Shown: one piece after another, positions 45,672 to 55,416 of the stretch
How the letters are laid out: each line of letters begins with the position of its first letter
Position numbering within the stretch: position 1 is the stretch's first letter
Assembly (NCBI RefSeq): GCF_900115955.1
Contig: NZ_FOYL01000002.1
Location: 186,001-250,000 of the forward strand
Length of the DNA: 64,000 nt
From: Lentzea waywayandensis
GTDB taxonomy: Bacteria; Actinomycetota; Actinomycetes; Mycobacteriales; Pseudonocardiaceae
Reading direction: 5' to 3'
The notes under the pieces: generated by a model
The model's database searches: none
What the model saw: the letters and a program-made list of their open reading frames with translations, nothing else
Told to the model about the DNA's origin: nothing
Made by a program: the position numbers and the translations under genes

Positions 45672-45699
45672 CACGGCCGGGGTTCGCAGCATCAACGGC

Positions 45700-46599
45700 A
45701 TGGACACGATCGAACTGGGTGACGTCTCCGTCACCCGCGTCTGGGAGTACTACGGCTCGGTGGAGATGACGCCCGACGTCTTCCTCCCCGAGAGCTCGAG
45801 GCAGGTCTGGGAGGGCGTGGCGCCGGAGTTCCTCGACCCCGCCACCGGGAACGTGCGTGCCGCCATCCAGACGTGGCTGTTGCGCAGCGAGGGCAGGACG
45901 ATCCTGGTCGACACCGGGGTCGGCAACCACAAGGAGCGCCCCTACGCCCCGGTGTGGAGCCACCTCAACACGGACTTCCTCGGCAACCTCGCCCGCGCCG
46001 GCGTCCGCCCCGAGGACGTGGACGTCGTCGTCAACACCCATCTGCACATCGACCACGTCGGCTGGAACACCCGCCTCGAGGACCGTGCCTGGGTGCCGAC
46101 CTTCCCCAACGCCACCTACCTGATGCCGAAGGACGACTTCGACTTCTGGAACCCCGCCAACGACAGGACCGCTGTGCTCGGCCGCGGCAACCAGAACGTC
46201 TTCGAGGACAGCGTCGCCCCCGTGCACCAGGCCGGTCTGACGCACCTGTGGGAGCACGGCCACCAGATCGACGCCAACCTGCGCCTGGAACCGGCACCCG
46301 GCCACACTCCGGGCTCCAGCGTCCTGACCCTTGCCTCCGGCACCGACCGCGCGGTGTTCGCAGGTGACCTGATGCACGCCCCGGTGCAGGTCCCCGAGCC
46401 GGACGCCAACAGCTGCTTCTGCGAGAACCCTGCCGAGGCCCGCGCCACCCGCCGCAGGATCCTGGGCGAGGCCGCGGACACCGGCACGCTGGTGTTCCCG
46501 GCGCACTTCCCGGGCGGGGGCGCCGTGGAGATCGCGCGCGACGGGGGCACGTTCGCCATCAAGGACTGGGCGCCCTTCTCCCCGTACGGGCAGAGGTGA
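45700..46599 (+). CDS. MBL-fold metallo-hydrolase
   Basis: 299 residues from ATG 45700; the longer frame to 45667 begins with TTG and a non-family stretch. There is no clear ribosome site. Zinc motif THLHIDHVG (HxHxDH), second His in APGHTPGSS, Asp in FAGDLMH, and His in FPAHFPGGG. Similar proteins include lactonases and quorum-quenching-like hydrolases. Coupled to the carboxylesterase downstream (8-bp gap). Confidence 0.9.
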   Translation: MDTIELGDVSVTRVWEYYGSVEMTPDVFLPESSRQVWEGVAPEFLDPATGNVRAAIQTWLLRSEGRTILVDTGVGNHKERPYAPVWSHLNTDFLGNLARAGVRPEDVDVVVNTHLHIDHVGWNTRLEDRAWVPTFPNATYLMPKDDFDFWNPANDRTAVLGRGNQNVFEDSVAPVHQAGLTHLWEHGHQIDANLRLEPAPGHTPGSSVLTLASGTDRAVFAGDLMHAPVQVPEPDANSCFCENPAEARATRRRILGEAADTGTLVFPAHFPGGGAVEIARDGGTFAIKDWAPFSPYGQR

Positions 46600-46607
46600 G
46601 GCGGCCG

Positions 46608-48068
46608 ATGGAGGTCGTCACCACCCGAGGTGCCGTGCGCGGGCTGAGCCGGGACGGGATCGCCGCTTTCCTCGGCATCCCTTACGCCGCCGCACCTTCT
46701 GGTGCCGGCCGGTTCGCGGCACCCGCGGAGCACGAGCCGTGGAGGGACGTGCTCGACGCCACCGAGTTCGGGCCTACCGCCCCGCAGGCGCCGCGGCTGC
46801 TCGGCACCATGGACCTGCGCGCCTACTTCGGTGAAGGCCGGCACCACGGCGAGGACTACCTCACCGTCAACGTCTGGACGCCGGATCCCGCCGCCACCGG
46901 CCTGCCCGTCATGGTGTTCGTGCACGGTGGCGGCTTCGTCGCGGGCTCCGGACGCGCCGACATGTACGACGGGTCGGCGTTCGCCCGTGACGGCGTCGTG
47001 CTCGTCACCGTCAACTACCGCCTCGGCATCGCCGGGTTCCTCGACGTTCCCGGCGCACCGGCCAACCGCGGCCTGCTCGACGTGGTCGCGGCCCTGCGGT
47101 GGGTGCGGGAGAACATCGCCGGGTTCGGCGGCGACCCCGGCACCGTCACGGTGTTCGGCCAGTCCGCCGGGGCGACCATCGTCGGCGGGCTGCTTGCCAC
47201 GCCCGAGGCCGCCGGGCTGTTCCGGCGCGCCATCGTCCAAAGTGGAAGCGGTCTGGGCGCCTTCTCCCCCGAGCAGGCGTCCCTCGTGACCCGCGCCGCC
47301 GCCGGGCTCCTCGGCATCGAGGCGAGCGCCGACGCCTTCGCCGGGATCTCGGACGAACGTCTCGTGGAGACGGCGTCCAAGCTCGCGGGCATCGACCTGC
47401 GCACCGCGGCACACACCGATCCGCTGGCCGGGCTGAGCCCGTTCAGCCTCGTCCTCGACACGCAACCAGCGGACGCCGCCGTCGCCGAGGTCGATCTGCT
47501 CATCGGCGCGAACACCGAGGAGGGCAATCTCTACCTGGTCCCGTTCGGCACGTACGGCAGCTCGACCAGCGCGGACGTGGACGCCGTCGCGGCCAAGGCG
47601 CACCCCGACCCCCTGCGGCTGGCCAGGACCTACCGCGAACAACGGCCGGCGGCCACCGACGGAGAGATCCGGTCCGCCGTCCTGGGTGACGCCCTGTTCG
47701 GCGCGGGCACCTGGGCGCTCACCGAGGTGTACGCCCGTCACTCCCGGGCTTTCGCCTACGAGTTCGCGTGGCGGTCACCCGCGCTCGGCGGCGCGCTCGG
47801 CGCCACGCACACGGTCGAGCTCCCGTTCGTGTTCGGGCGGACCGACCTCCCCTCACTGCGCGGCCCGAACAGGCTGCTCGGCGACGACGACGCGCCGTCG
47901 TCCCTCGTCACGCGGGTCCACGACAGCTGGGTCCGCTTCGCCCGCACCGGAGATCCCGGCTGGCCGCCCTACCGCCTGGACCGGCGCACCACCATGCGGT
48001 TCGACCTGGACAGCGGCACGGTCGACGACCCCCGCGGCGCGGAACGGCAGGCGTGGGTCCGGTCCTGA
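46608..48068 (+). CDS. Type-B carboxylesterase
   Basis: 486 residues from ATG 46608 (GTGAGG at 7 nt); GTG 46596 overlaps the MBL stop and is less likely. FLGIPYAAAP, VFVHGGGF oxyanion hole, FGQSAGA nucleophile, Glu in NTEEGNL, and His in GATHTVELPF. No signal peptide, so it is probably cytoplasmic. It may act with the MBL hydrolase on a small ester or carbamate. Confidence 0.92.
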   Translation: MEVVTTRGAVRGLSRDGIAAFLGIPYAAAPSGAGRFAAPAEHEPWRDVLDATEFGPTAPQAPRLLGTMDLRAYFGEGRHHGEDYLTVNVWTPDPAATGLPVMVFVHGGGFVAGSGRADMYDGSAFARDGVVLVTVNYRLGIAGFLDVPGAPANRGLLDVVAALRWVRENIAGFGGDPGTVTVFGQSAGATIVGGLLATPEAAGLFRRAIVQSGSGLGAFSPEQASLVTRAAAGLLGIEASADAFAGISDERLVETASKLAGIDLRTAAHTDPLAGLSPFSLVLDTQPADAAVAEVDLLIGANTEEGNLYLVPFGTYGSSTSADVDAVAAKAHPDPLRLARTYREQRPAATDGEIRSAVLGDALFGAGTWALTEVYARHSRAFAYEFAWRSPALGGALGATHTVELPFVFGRTDLPSLRGPNRLLGDDDAPSSLVTRVHDSWVRFARTGDPGWPPYRLDRRTTMRFDLDSGTVDDPRGAERQAWVRS

Positions 48069-48069
48069 G

Positions 48070-49506
48070 CTACAGCTGGGGCCCTGGAACCGGTGCGCCC
48101 GCGCAGCTGCTCGTCGACGTGCGGCCGGTGTCGAAGAACGTCACCGCGGCCTCGGCGCAGGGCAGGTCCTGCAACGAGCCGTGGGCGTCGTCCTCGATCG
48201 TCATCAGGTCGCCACCGATGCGACCGCGCATCTCCAGGGCCCAGCCGATCGGCGTCACCGGCTCGTACAGGTGGGCGACGAGCTGCACCGGGCTCTTGCC
48301 GGCCTTGAGGTCCCACGGTTCTCCCTTTGTCGGCCAGCCGACGCAGCGCTGTTCGAAGAGCCCGAACCGGCCGGCCACGGGGAAGCGTTCGACGCGCTCC
48401 TCGTGGTGGCGCCACACGGTCTCGAAGTCACGCGCGCTGGGCGAGTCGTTGCACAGCAACGCGGTCTGCGGGAACGGGTCGTAGCGGTGGACGTCCGCGT
48501 CCCAGCCGAGACCGCCCGGCCGTTTCGGCGCCGCCGCTCCGGTGTCCTTGATGGACTTGAGCTGAGCGGCGAGGCCTGCCCACTCCTTGCGGGGGTTGGC
48601 GTACATCAGGTTCACGGTGTCGCCGTCGACGACGCTGCCGTCGGGCATCGTGCGCGGGTGGGCGGTCAGCTCGGCCCGCAGGTCCAGCAGTGCTTGTGCG
48701 ACAACGGTCTGGGTCGAGCCGAGGTGGTAGACGGCGTCGTAGCGGGCGATCCAGGCGGCGAACTCGTGGAACGTGTTCTCCCCCGCGTTGGCCTGACCGT
48801 CGTCCATCGTCTTCACGTCGAGCACGGGCGGCACGACCGAGTCGAGCAGCATCCGGCTCACGCGATCGTCGAACAGCGTCCGGTACATCGCGCCGAGCCC
48901 TGTGCCCCAGGAGATCCCGTAGTAGCCGATCTTCGTCTCGCCGAGTGCCTCGCGGATGACGTCCATGTCGCGGGCGACGTTCTGGGTCGTCATGGAGCGG
49001 GCGAGATCCGGGTCGCGGTCGAAGCACTCGCGGTTGCGCCTGGCGTCGCGTTCGGCGACGAACCGGGCGCGTTCCTTCGGGGACAGCGACGGGTCCGGCT
49101 GCGTGTCATCGCTTTCGCACGGAACGGCTGTGCTGTAACCGATGCCGCGCGCGTCGAAGCCGATGAGGTCGTGGTGGACGTTGAGCCCGCCGGCCTTGCT
49201 CGCGGCGAGGTGGCGCGGCATCGTGACGCCCTGCTGGCCGGGTCCGCCGGGGTTCACCAGGATCGCGCCCGTCCTGTCGCCGGTGGCCCTGAGCCTGCTG
49301 ACGGCGATCTCGATCTGCCGCCCGCCTGGGTTCGCGTGGTCGAGCGGTACCCGGACCATCGCGCATTCGGTGCGCGGGTCGTCCAGATTCCATCCGGCGG
49401 CCACCGCCGAGCACGGTTTCCAGTCCGGACGCTCCGCGGCGGAAGCGACGCCGCTGGTGCAGAGCACAGAGCCCATCAGCACGACCACGGACAGCATGGG
49501 ACGCAA
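48070..49506 (-). CDS. Secreted alpha/beta hydrolase with TAP-like C-terminus
   Basis: 478 residues from a TTG at 49506, chosen because GAGGAG lies 7 nt upstream and the signal peptide (PMLSVVVLMGSVLCTSGVASA) follows directly; ATG 49533 has no ribosome site. Mature domain: NPGGPGQQG oxyanion strand, YGISWGTGLG nucleophile, and a C-terminal TAP-like region with DDAHGSL. The family includes the tripeptidyl aminopeptidases of Streptomyces. It converges 1 bp from the carboxylesterase stop. Confidence 0.9.
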   Translation of the reverse strand: MRPMLSVVVLMGSVLCTSGVASAAERPDWKPCSAVAAGWNLDDPRTECAMVRVPLDHANPGGRQIEIAVSRLRATGDRTGAILVNPGGPGQQGVTMPRHLAASKAGGLNVHHDLIGFDARGIGYSTAVPCESDDTQPDPSLSPKERARFVAERDARRNRECFDRDPDLARSMTTQNVARDMDVIREALGETKIGYYGISWGTGLGAMYRTLFDDRVSRMLLDSVVPPVLDVKTMDDGQANAGENTFHEFAAWIARYDAVYHLGSTQTVVAQALLDLRAELTAHPRTMPDGSVVDGDTVNLMYANPRKEWAGLAAQLKSIKDTGAAAPKRPGGLGWDADVHRYDPFPQTALLCNDSPSARDFETVWRHHEERVERFPVAGRFGLFEQRCVGWPTKGEPWDLKAGKSPVQLVAHLYEPVTPIGWALEMRGRIGGDLMTIEDDAHGSLQDLPCAEAAVTFFDTGRTSTSSCAGAPVPGPQL

Positions 49507-49535
49507 CGGTATTCTCCTCAGGTTGGCAGACATGG

Positions 49536-51947
49536 CTACTCGGTGTCCGTCTTGATCGCTGTCAGGATCGGGATCCGCACGGCGCGGCGGGCGGGGACGA
49601 AGGCCGCGGCGACACCGATCGCCACGGTGATCGCCATGAACACGGCCAGCCGGTCCCATGGGAGCACCGGGGTGGTGTTCGCCTGTCCGCTCACCGTCAT
49701 CGCCCCGATCAGGCAGCCCGACACGACGCCCGCCAGCGCGCCGATCACCGCGATGATCACCGACTCGATCCGCAGCACGGCCCCCACCTGGGACCGGCCG
49801 AGCCCGACCGCGCGCAGCAGACCGATCTCGCGGATGCGTTCCATTGTGGACATGGTCATGGTGTTGACCACCGACATCGCGCCGATCAGGACCGAGACGC
49901 TCAGCATCGCGTAGAGGAGGTTGAGGTAGAGGTCGAACTGCGCGGCCTGCGCCTCGATGTACTCGTCGCGCGTCTGCACCACGAGGACCGGGTTGTCCAG
50001 TGCAGTGCGGATGTCGTCACGCACCTTCTCCGCTGATCCGCCGGCTTTGATGAGCACCTCGCGGGTCCAGAGCTCCCCCGCCGGGATGTTCGCCGTGTCG
50101 ACGAGGGCATCCGCGCCGAACTCCTCGGGTGCGTCGAAGGTGGCCACGACTGTGAGCGGTTTCTCCTTGCCCACCTTCGAACCCACCGTCCACCCGTGTG
50201 CCGCCGCGACACCGCTCTGCACCGCGATGCCCGTGCCCAGCTGGTCCAGCGAGCCCTCGCGAATCGTCAGCGGCACGAGTGCGCTGATCGACCCGGCGTT
50301 CACCCCCGTCACCTGCAGAGCGCCCTTCTCCAGCGGCAGCAACGCCTGGTGCAACGCCGTGACGTGCTCGACGCCGGGTACCTTCGCGATGTCGTCGGCC
50401 ACGCTCGGGCTGATGTCCGCGAACGGGAGCGCCTCCACCTGGATGTCCGCGCTGTTCCACGACTTCGCGGTCTCCGCGCTCTTCGCCGAGATCGACGCGA
50501 TCGGCACGGTGACGGCGGCGCAGACCGACAGTCCGATCATGAGCGCGCTCGCCGTCGCACCGGTGCGGCGCGGGTTGCGGCGGGTGTTCTCCACGGCGAG
50601 GGTGCCGGTGAGGCCGGCGAAACGGGTCAACGGACCGCGCAGCACGGAGGTCAGTCCCGCGGCGAGCAACGGCGTGAGGATGATCAGGCCGATCAGCATG
50701 GCCGGCGCGCCGAGGTAGATCATGGTCTGCTCACCTCGCCCGAGCACCACCATGAGGGTGCCGATCGCAGTGACCACGAAGCCCGTGATGTTCCTGCGGC
50801 GCAACGACTTCCCCGTCGGGGGCAGGCCGGTGCGCAGTGCCGCGATCGGGGGGATCGCGGCGGCCCGGCGGGCCGGGAGGTAGGCGGCCAGCAGGGTCAC
50901 GCCGAGTCCGACGCCGAACGCCGCGAGCACGGTGGCCGGGGTGAACGGCCGCAACGGGACCGGCGCCCCTTCGAACACGGCGAACTGCGCCTTCAACACG
51001 GCCGCGCCACCCACGCCGAGCAGGTAGCCGACCACGGTCGCGGCGACGCCCAGCAGGGTCGCCTCGGTGAGGACCATGCGCAGCACGTACCGCCGGCCGG
51101 CACCGATCGCCCGCAGCAGCGCGTGTTCGCGCGCCCTGGCGGCGGCGAGCATCGTGAAGGTGTTGGACACCAGGAAGGCCGACGAGAACAACGCCACGCC
51201 CGCGAAGATCAGCAGGATCATGGTCAGCTTGTCGTTGTCGCTCGCCTCGAGCCCGGTCAGCTCGTCAGCGGTGGACGTCCGCAGGTCGGGCAGCGCCGTC
51301 GCCACCGCCGTGGCCAGCGCGTCCTGGCTGGTGCCCGGCGCGGCGGTGAGCAAAGCCGAGGTGTAGCCGCCGGAACCGGGGGCGAACTGCTCGCGCGCCG
51401 TGGCGTCGGCGAACGCGACGAGCGTGCCGCCCTGCACGATCCGGGTGTTCTGGTAGTCGAACACACCGGTCAGCCGGACGTCGCGCGCCGTGCCCGCCAC
51501 GACGACCCGCATCTTGTCGCCTACCTGGTAGCCCGCGCGTTGTGCGGCCCACTTGTCGAGCGCGACCTCGTCCCGTCCGGCCGGAGCGGTGCCGCTGGTC
51601 AGCTTGTGGCGCTGCGGGTCGAAGCCGACCCCGCCGTCGGATCCCGGAGTGCCGACGAGCTTGCCGTCCTTGCCGACCAGGAACGTGGGGCCTTCCGCGA
51701 CCGGGCGCAGGCCGCCGACCCCGGCCACGCCGCGCAGCTGTTCGACCGTCGCGGGGGACATGGCCTTGTTGTCCCGTTGCTCGACCTGGACGTCGAAGTC
51801 CTTGGGGGCGCCTTCCACGGCCGCGCGCACGGTGTCGCCGTAGACCAGCGACCCGGTGACGAACGCGACGCCGAACACGATCGCGATCGCCGGCAGGAGG
51901 AAGCGCGTGCGGTTGTCCGTCATGGACCGCCATGCGACGCGGATCAT
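49536..51947 (-). CDS. MacB/FtsX-type ABC permease (two FtsX domains)
   Basis: 803 residues from ATG 51947. One N-terminal membrane helix, an extracellular domain, three helices (about 255-375), four more around 420-500, a second extracellular domain, and three C-terminal helices with SVVNTMTMSTMERIREIGLLR. This is the usual layout of two FtsX domains per chain. With the adjacent ATPase (TGATG overlap), it forms an ABC system for extruding lipoproteins, antimicrobial peptides or lipids. It lies divergent from a two-component system that probably regulates it. Confidence 0.93.
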   Translation of the reverse strand: MIRVAWRSMTDNRTRFLLPAIAIVFGVAFVTGSLVYGDTVRAAVEGAPKDFDVQVEQRDNKAMSPATVEQLRGVAGVGGLRPVAEGPTFLVGKDGKLVGTPGSDGGVGFDPQRHKLTSGTAPAGRDEVALDKWAAQRAGYQVGDKMRVVVAGTARDVRLTGVFDYQNTRIVQGGTLVAFADATAREQFAPGSGGYTSALLTAAPGTSQDALATAVATALPDLRTSTADELTGLEASDNDKLTMILLIFAGVALFSSAFLVSNTFTMLAAARAREHALLRAIGAGRRYVLRMVLTEATLLGVAATVVGYLLGVGGAAVLKAQFAVFEGAPVPLRPFTPATVLAAFGVGLGVTLLAAYLPARRAAAIPPIAALRTGLPPTGKSLRRRNITGFVVTAIGTLMVVLGRGEQTMIYLGAPAMLIGLIILTPLLAAGLTSVLRGPLTRFAGLTGTLAVENTRRNPRRTGATASALMIGLSVCAAVTVPIASISAKSAETAKSWNSADIQVEALPFADISPSVADDIAKVPGVEHVTALHQALLPLEKGALQVTGVNAGSISALVPLTIREGSLDQLGTGIAVQSGVAAAHGWTVGSKVGKEKPLTVVATFDAPEEFGADALVDTANIPAGELWTREVLIKAGGSAEKVRDDIRTALDNPVLVVQTRDEYIEAQAAQFDLYLNLLYAMLSVSVLIGAMSVVNTMTMSTMERIREIGLLRAVGLGRSQVGAVLRIESVIIAVIGALAGVVSGCLIGAMTVSGQANTTPVLPWDRLAVFMAITVAIGVAAAFVPARRAVRIPILTAIKTDTE

Positions 51948-52690
51948 CAGCGCACCGCCTGGCCGTCGAAGCGGCGCATCCGGTCCAGCACCAGATCCGG
52001 GGTGGGGCCGGCCATCTCGTCGACGATCCGGCCGTCGGCGAGGAACAGCACGCGGTCCGCGTAGCCGGCGGCGATCGGGTCGTGCGTGACCATCAGCACC
52101 GTCTGTCCCCACTCCTTCGCGCACCGGCGCAGCAGCCCCAGGATCTGCGCACCGCTGCGGGAGTCGAGGTTGCCGGTCGGTTCGTCGGCCACCACGATCT
52201 CCGGTCGCGACACGAGCGCCCGCGCGCAGGCCACGCGCTGCTGCTGGCCGCCGGACAGCTCGGAGGGGCGGTGCCCGAGCCGGTCGCCGAGCCCGACCGC
52301 GTCGACCACCCGCCGCGTCCAGTCCTGGTCCGGTTTCGTCCCGGCCAGCGTCAGCGGCAGGACGATGTTCTCCCAGGCCGTCAGCGTCGGCAGCAGGTTG
52401 AACGACTGGAAGACGAACCCGATCCTGTCCCGCCGCAGCCGCGTGAGCTCGGCCTCCTTCAGCGAGCCGAGGTCGGCGCCACCGACCCACGCCTTGCCCG
52501 AGGTCGGCGTGTCAAGTCCGGCCAGGCAGTGCATGAGGGTGGACTTGCCCGAGCCGGAAGGCCCCATCACCGCGGTGAACTCGCCGCGCCGGAACTGCGC
52601 GGACACCTCGTCCAGCGCCGTCACCGCGGCCTGCCCTGACCCGTACACCTTGCCCAGCCGGTCGGCCACCGCCACCGTTCGCTGATCCAT
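51947..52690 (-). CDS. MacB/LolD-type ABC ATPase
   Basis: 247 residues from ATG 52690; the frame to 52795 overlaps the promoter. Walker A GPSGSGKST (43-51), SFNLLPTLTAWENI, signature LSGGQQQR, Walker B VVADEPTGNLDSRSG, and H-loop MVTHDP. It drives the FtsX permease. Confidence 0.95.
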   Translation of the reverse strand: MDQRTVAVADRLGKVYGSGQAAVTALDEVSAQFRRGEFTAVMGPSGSGKSTLMHCLAGLDTPTSGKAWVGGADLGSLKEAELTRLRRDRIGFVFQSFNLLPTLTAWENIVLPLTLAGTKPDQDWTRRVVDAVGLGDRLGHRPSELSGGQQQRVACARALVSRPEIVVADEPTGNLDSRSGAQILGLLRRCAKEWGQTVLMVTHDPIAAGYADRVLFLADGRIVDEMAGPTPDLVLDRMRRFDGQAVR

Positions 52691-52839
52691 CTGGCACCGT
52701 TCTCGTCGACTTCGGGGAACGGTCCAAAGCCTGCTGACGGAGGACGGCGCGCGGATCCATCGCACTGTTGAGTGATCTCGGCGCGGCTCCGCCAAAAGGT
52801 TGAGGCGGCTCGCCGCGGCTCTGACCTACCGTCGCCGGT

Positions 52840-53991
52840 ATGACAGGCATCCTGACGCGGCTCACCTGGTGGCAACGCGTCGTCTTCTGGCTGATCGTCG
52901 CGGCCGGGGGCGCCGTGCTGGTCGTCGAGGCGTTCAGCTCACCGAGCGCGTACGGCGCCGTGGGATTGGTGGTCTGCGGGATCCTGCCCTCGGTGGCGTT
53001 GTTCACGCGCGACCTCGCCGCGCGCGCCGTGGCGGGCATCGGGACGCTGTCGATCGTCTTCACCGTCGTGAGCGCGACCGTGCTGCCCGGTCACCTCGAC
53101 AACACGTTCGGGTTCTTCGAGCTCATCGGGCTCGCCTGCCTCTGCGTCCGGACCCTGCTGGTGTTCCCGGCCTGGCGCGCGGCGGGGCTGTGCGTGCTGC
53201 TGAGCCTCGCCGCGACCACGCTGCCGTTGCGCCTGGCGGACCTGGACGCCGCCTACACCCCCTTGATGGCGTTCATCATCGCCGTGGTGCTGGCGTTCGT
53301 CCTGCTGCTCGGCCTGGTCATGCGGCTGTACGACCGCAGCCGCACCGACTCGTTCCAGCTGTCCCGGCAGGCACAACGGCTGGAGTACGCCCGCGACCTG
53401 CACGACTTCGTGGCCCACCACGTGACCGCGATCGTCGTGCAGACCCAGGCGGTCCGCTTCGCCACGGGCAGCGGGCAACTGCCCGACCCGGTGGTGCTGG
53501 ACAAGATGCTCGACGGCATCGAACGGGCGGGCTCGCAGGCGTTGACGTCGATGCGGACCATGGTCAACGTCCTGCGCGACGACAACGCCCCGATGCACCC
53601 CCACCAGGCGCTCACCCTGATGGTGAACGACCTCGCGAGCAGCTTCACCGGCGCACCGGTGAGCACGAACGTCGACCCTGCGATCGCCTCCCTCGACCTG
53701 CCCAACTCCACTGTGGACGCCGCCCGGCACGTGGTGCAGGAGGCGCTCACCAACGTGCTGCGGCACGCCACCCGCGTCAGCGAGGTGACGGTCAGCGCCC
53801 GCGCCAGGGGGCAGGAGGTGGAGATCAGCGTCACCAACGACGGTCAGGCAGGCGACAACGGCCTGCCCAAGGGCGGCTTCGGCCTGGTCGGCCTGGCCGA
53901 ACGGGTGGAGTCGGCCGGTGGCAGCCTCACCGCGGGCCCGACGGGTCGTGGTTGGGCCGTGACGGCGCTTCTGCCATCCTCCACCGCATGA
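52840..53991 (+). CDS. NarL-type sensor histidine kinase
   Basis: 383 residues. About five membrane segments (10-165), HisKA_3 with His188 (RDLHDFVAHHVTA), and an HATPase with HVVQEALTNVLRHA. Short extracellular loops suggest an intramembrane sensor, as in peptide-antibiotic-sensing kinases. Overlaps the response regulator by 4 bp (ATGA), and is divergent from the MacB/FtsX ABC genes. Confidence 0.94.
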   Translation: MTGILTRLTWWQRVVFWLIVAAGGAVLVVEAFSSPSAYGAVGLVVCGILPSVALFTRDLAARAVAGIGTLSIVFTVVSATVLPGHLDNTFGFFELIGLACLCVRTLLVFPAWRAAGLCVLLSLAATTLPLRLADLDAAYTPLMAFIIAVVLAFVLLLGLVMRLYDRSRTDSFQLSRQAQRLEYARDLHDFVAHHVTAIVVQTQAVRFATGSGQLPDPVVLDKMLDGIERAGSQALTSMRTMVNVLRDDNAPMHPHQALTLMVNDLASSFTGAPVSTNVDPAIASLDLPNSTVDAARHVVQEALTNVLRHATRVSEVTVSARARGQEVEISVTNDGQAGDNGLPKGGFGLVGLAERVESAGGSLTAGPTGRGWAVTALLPSSTA

Positions 53992-54653
53992 CAATCCGTG
54001 TGCTGATCGCCGACGACCAGGAGATGATCCGCTCGGCGTTCGGGATGATCCTCGGCACACAGCCCGACATGGAGGTCGTGGCGAGCGTCGCGGACGGCGA
54101 GAGCGCGGTCGAGCAGGCCCGCCGCCTGCGCCCAGACGTCTGCCTGCTGGACATCCGGATGCCCGCACTCGACGGCCTGGAAGCGACGCGTCTGCTCGCC
54201 GGCCCCGGTGTGGACGCACCCCTCAACGTGCTCATCGCGACCACGTTCGACCTCGACGAGTACGTGTACCGCGCGCTGCGGAACGGCGCGTGCGGGTTCC
54301 TGCTCAAGGACATGTCACCGGCGCTGCTGATCGAGGCGGTCCGCGCCGCCTCCACCGGCACCAGCCTCATCTCCCCCGCCGTGACGGTGCGGCTGCTGTC
54401 GAAGCTGGCGCCGGCGCGGCAGGCCGGAGAGTCCACTGTGGACAGGCCGCTGCCCGAACCGCTGACCGACCGCGAACTGGACGTCGTGAAGCTCGTCGCG
54501 AACGGCCACACGAACGACGAGATCGGCGCCAAGCTGTACGTCTCCGTCGCCACCGTGAAGACGCACCTGGCGAACGCGCAACGCAAGCTCGCCGTCCGCA
54601 ACCGCGTCGAGATCGCGGCCTGGGCTTGGCGCACCGGCGTCGTCACCGGCTGA
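53988..54653 (+). CDS. NarL/LuxR-type response regulator
   Basis: 221 residues from ATG 53988. Receiver domain with DD at 9-10 and phosphoacceptor Asp55 (VCLLDIRMPA), conserved Lys in FLLKDM, and a LuxR HTH at the C-terminus (LTDRELDVVKLVANGHTNDE). Coupled to the kinase. A dyad CCGCC/GGCGG around 52789-52808 in the divergent ABC promoter is a possible target. Confidence 0.95.
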   Translation: MTIRVLIADDQEMIRSAFGMILGTQPDMEVVASVADGESAVEQARRLRPDVCLLDIRMPALDGLEATRLLAGPGVDAPLNVLIATTFDLDEYVYRALRNGACGFLLKDMSPALLIEAVRAASTGTSLISPAVTVRLLSKLAPARQAGESTVDRPLPEPLTDRELDVVKLVANGHTNDEIGAKLYVSVATVKTHLANAQRKLAVRNRVEIAAWAWRTGVVTG

Positions 54654-54761
54654 GCGGTCACGAGCTGTTTGATCATCCGCAAAATGATTGCCGGGTGATC
54701 GTGCCGTGCATAGCTTCACTGTGCGCCGACACCACGAGTCGGCGAATCGAGGGGGAATCCA

Positions 54762-55121
54762 GTGAAGCAGGTTGCGAGGAAAAGCCTTGCCGCGATGGCA
54801 CTCGCGGTGGGCTTGATCGGGCTGAGCGCCGGAACGGCCGTTGCGGACCCGACGGCCGCGGCGCAGGGGTGCTGGAGGTCGTACAAAGGCTGGCGGTGCG
54901 ACAACAACAGGGACATCCGGGTGGAGTGGGCGGGCAAGGAAGTGGGGCGCCTGCTCACCAGCCCGAGTTGGTTCAAGTGCCGCTACGAGGGCGACCCCAC
55001 GGGAGGCGGCGGTCCGCACCCCAACAGGTGGATCTACACCCAGGCCGACACCACCGCCAACTGGGGCTTTGTGAAGGACAGCGACGTCATCAGCGAGACC
55101 AACACGCTGCCGACGTGCTGA
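54762..55121 (+). CDS. Small secreted protein of unknown function
   Basis: 119 residues from a GTG (ribosome site GAGGGGG). Signal peptide to AVA near residue 28. The mature part is about 90 residues with four Cys and many Trp, suggesting a disulphide-bridged SH3-like or beta fold. No motif is recognised. Its transcript is closed by a 16-bp terminator stem. Confidence 0.75.
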   Translation: MKQVARKSLAAMALAVGLIGLSAGTAVADPTAAAQGCWRSYKGWRCDNNRDIRVEWAGKEVGRLLTSPSWFKCRYEGDPTGGGGPHPNRWIYTQADTTANWGFVKDSDVISETNTLPTC

Positions 55122-55129
55122 CGGCGTGA

Positions 55130-55167
55130 TGAGCGATCGGGAGGCTGGTGGGCCTCCCGATCGCTCA
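55130..55167 (+). terminator. Strong terminator hairpin
   Basis: TGAGCGATCGGGAGGC (55130-55145) pairs perfectly with GCCTCCCGATCGCTCA (55152-55167) around a 6-nt loop, 8 bp after the stop of the secreted-protein gene. The gap 55168-55416 beyond it shows two short hairpins near 55216-55247 and otherwise nothing recognisable. Confidence 0.9.
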
Positions 55168-55416
55168 CGGCAGTGGAACACCAGGTCATCACGTCGAATC
55201 TCAAGTGGACGGTCGCACGCTTCGGAGCGTGAGCGCGAACAGCGCTCAGCCGGTTCCCGTCGATGGTGTACAGCGGAAACTTCTCCTTCTCGCCAAAGTG
55301 AAGAATCGCGCTGCCGATTTTGGTCACCTCACAGGGTTTTCCGGACTAGGCTCGGACCGGAATCTCATCGAACTCTCCGATGGTTGCGGTCAACGCGGAT
55401 CCGAGGAGCTACCGAC

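Noticed and set aside
49536..52490. Extended minus-strand frame before the FtsX permease, reaching 52490
   Set aside because: The first 180 codons are an out-of-frame copy of the ABC ATPase; the ATPase motifs are in the other frame and the permease starts at 51947.
55126..55416. Longer start for the aldolase-like gene
   Set aside because: It begins inside a perfect 16-bp terminator stem and its translation does not look like protein; GAGGAG precedes GTG 55417.
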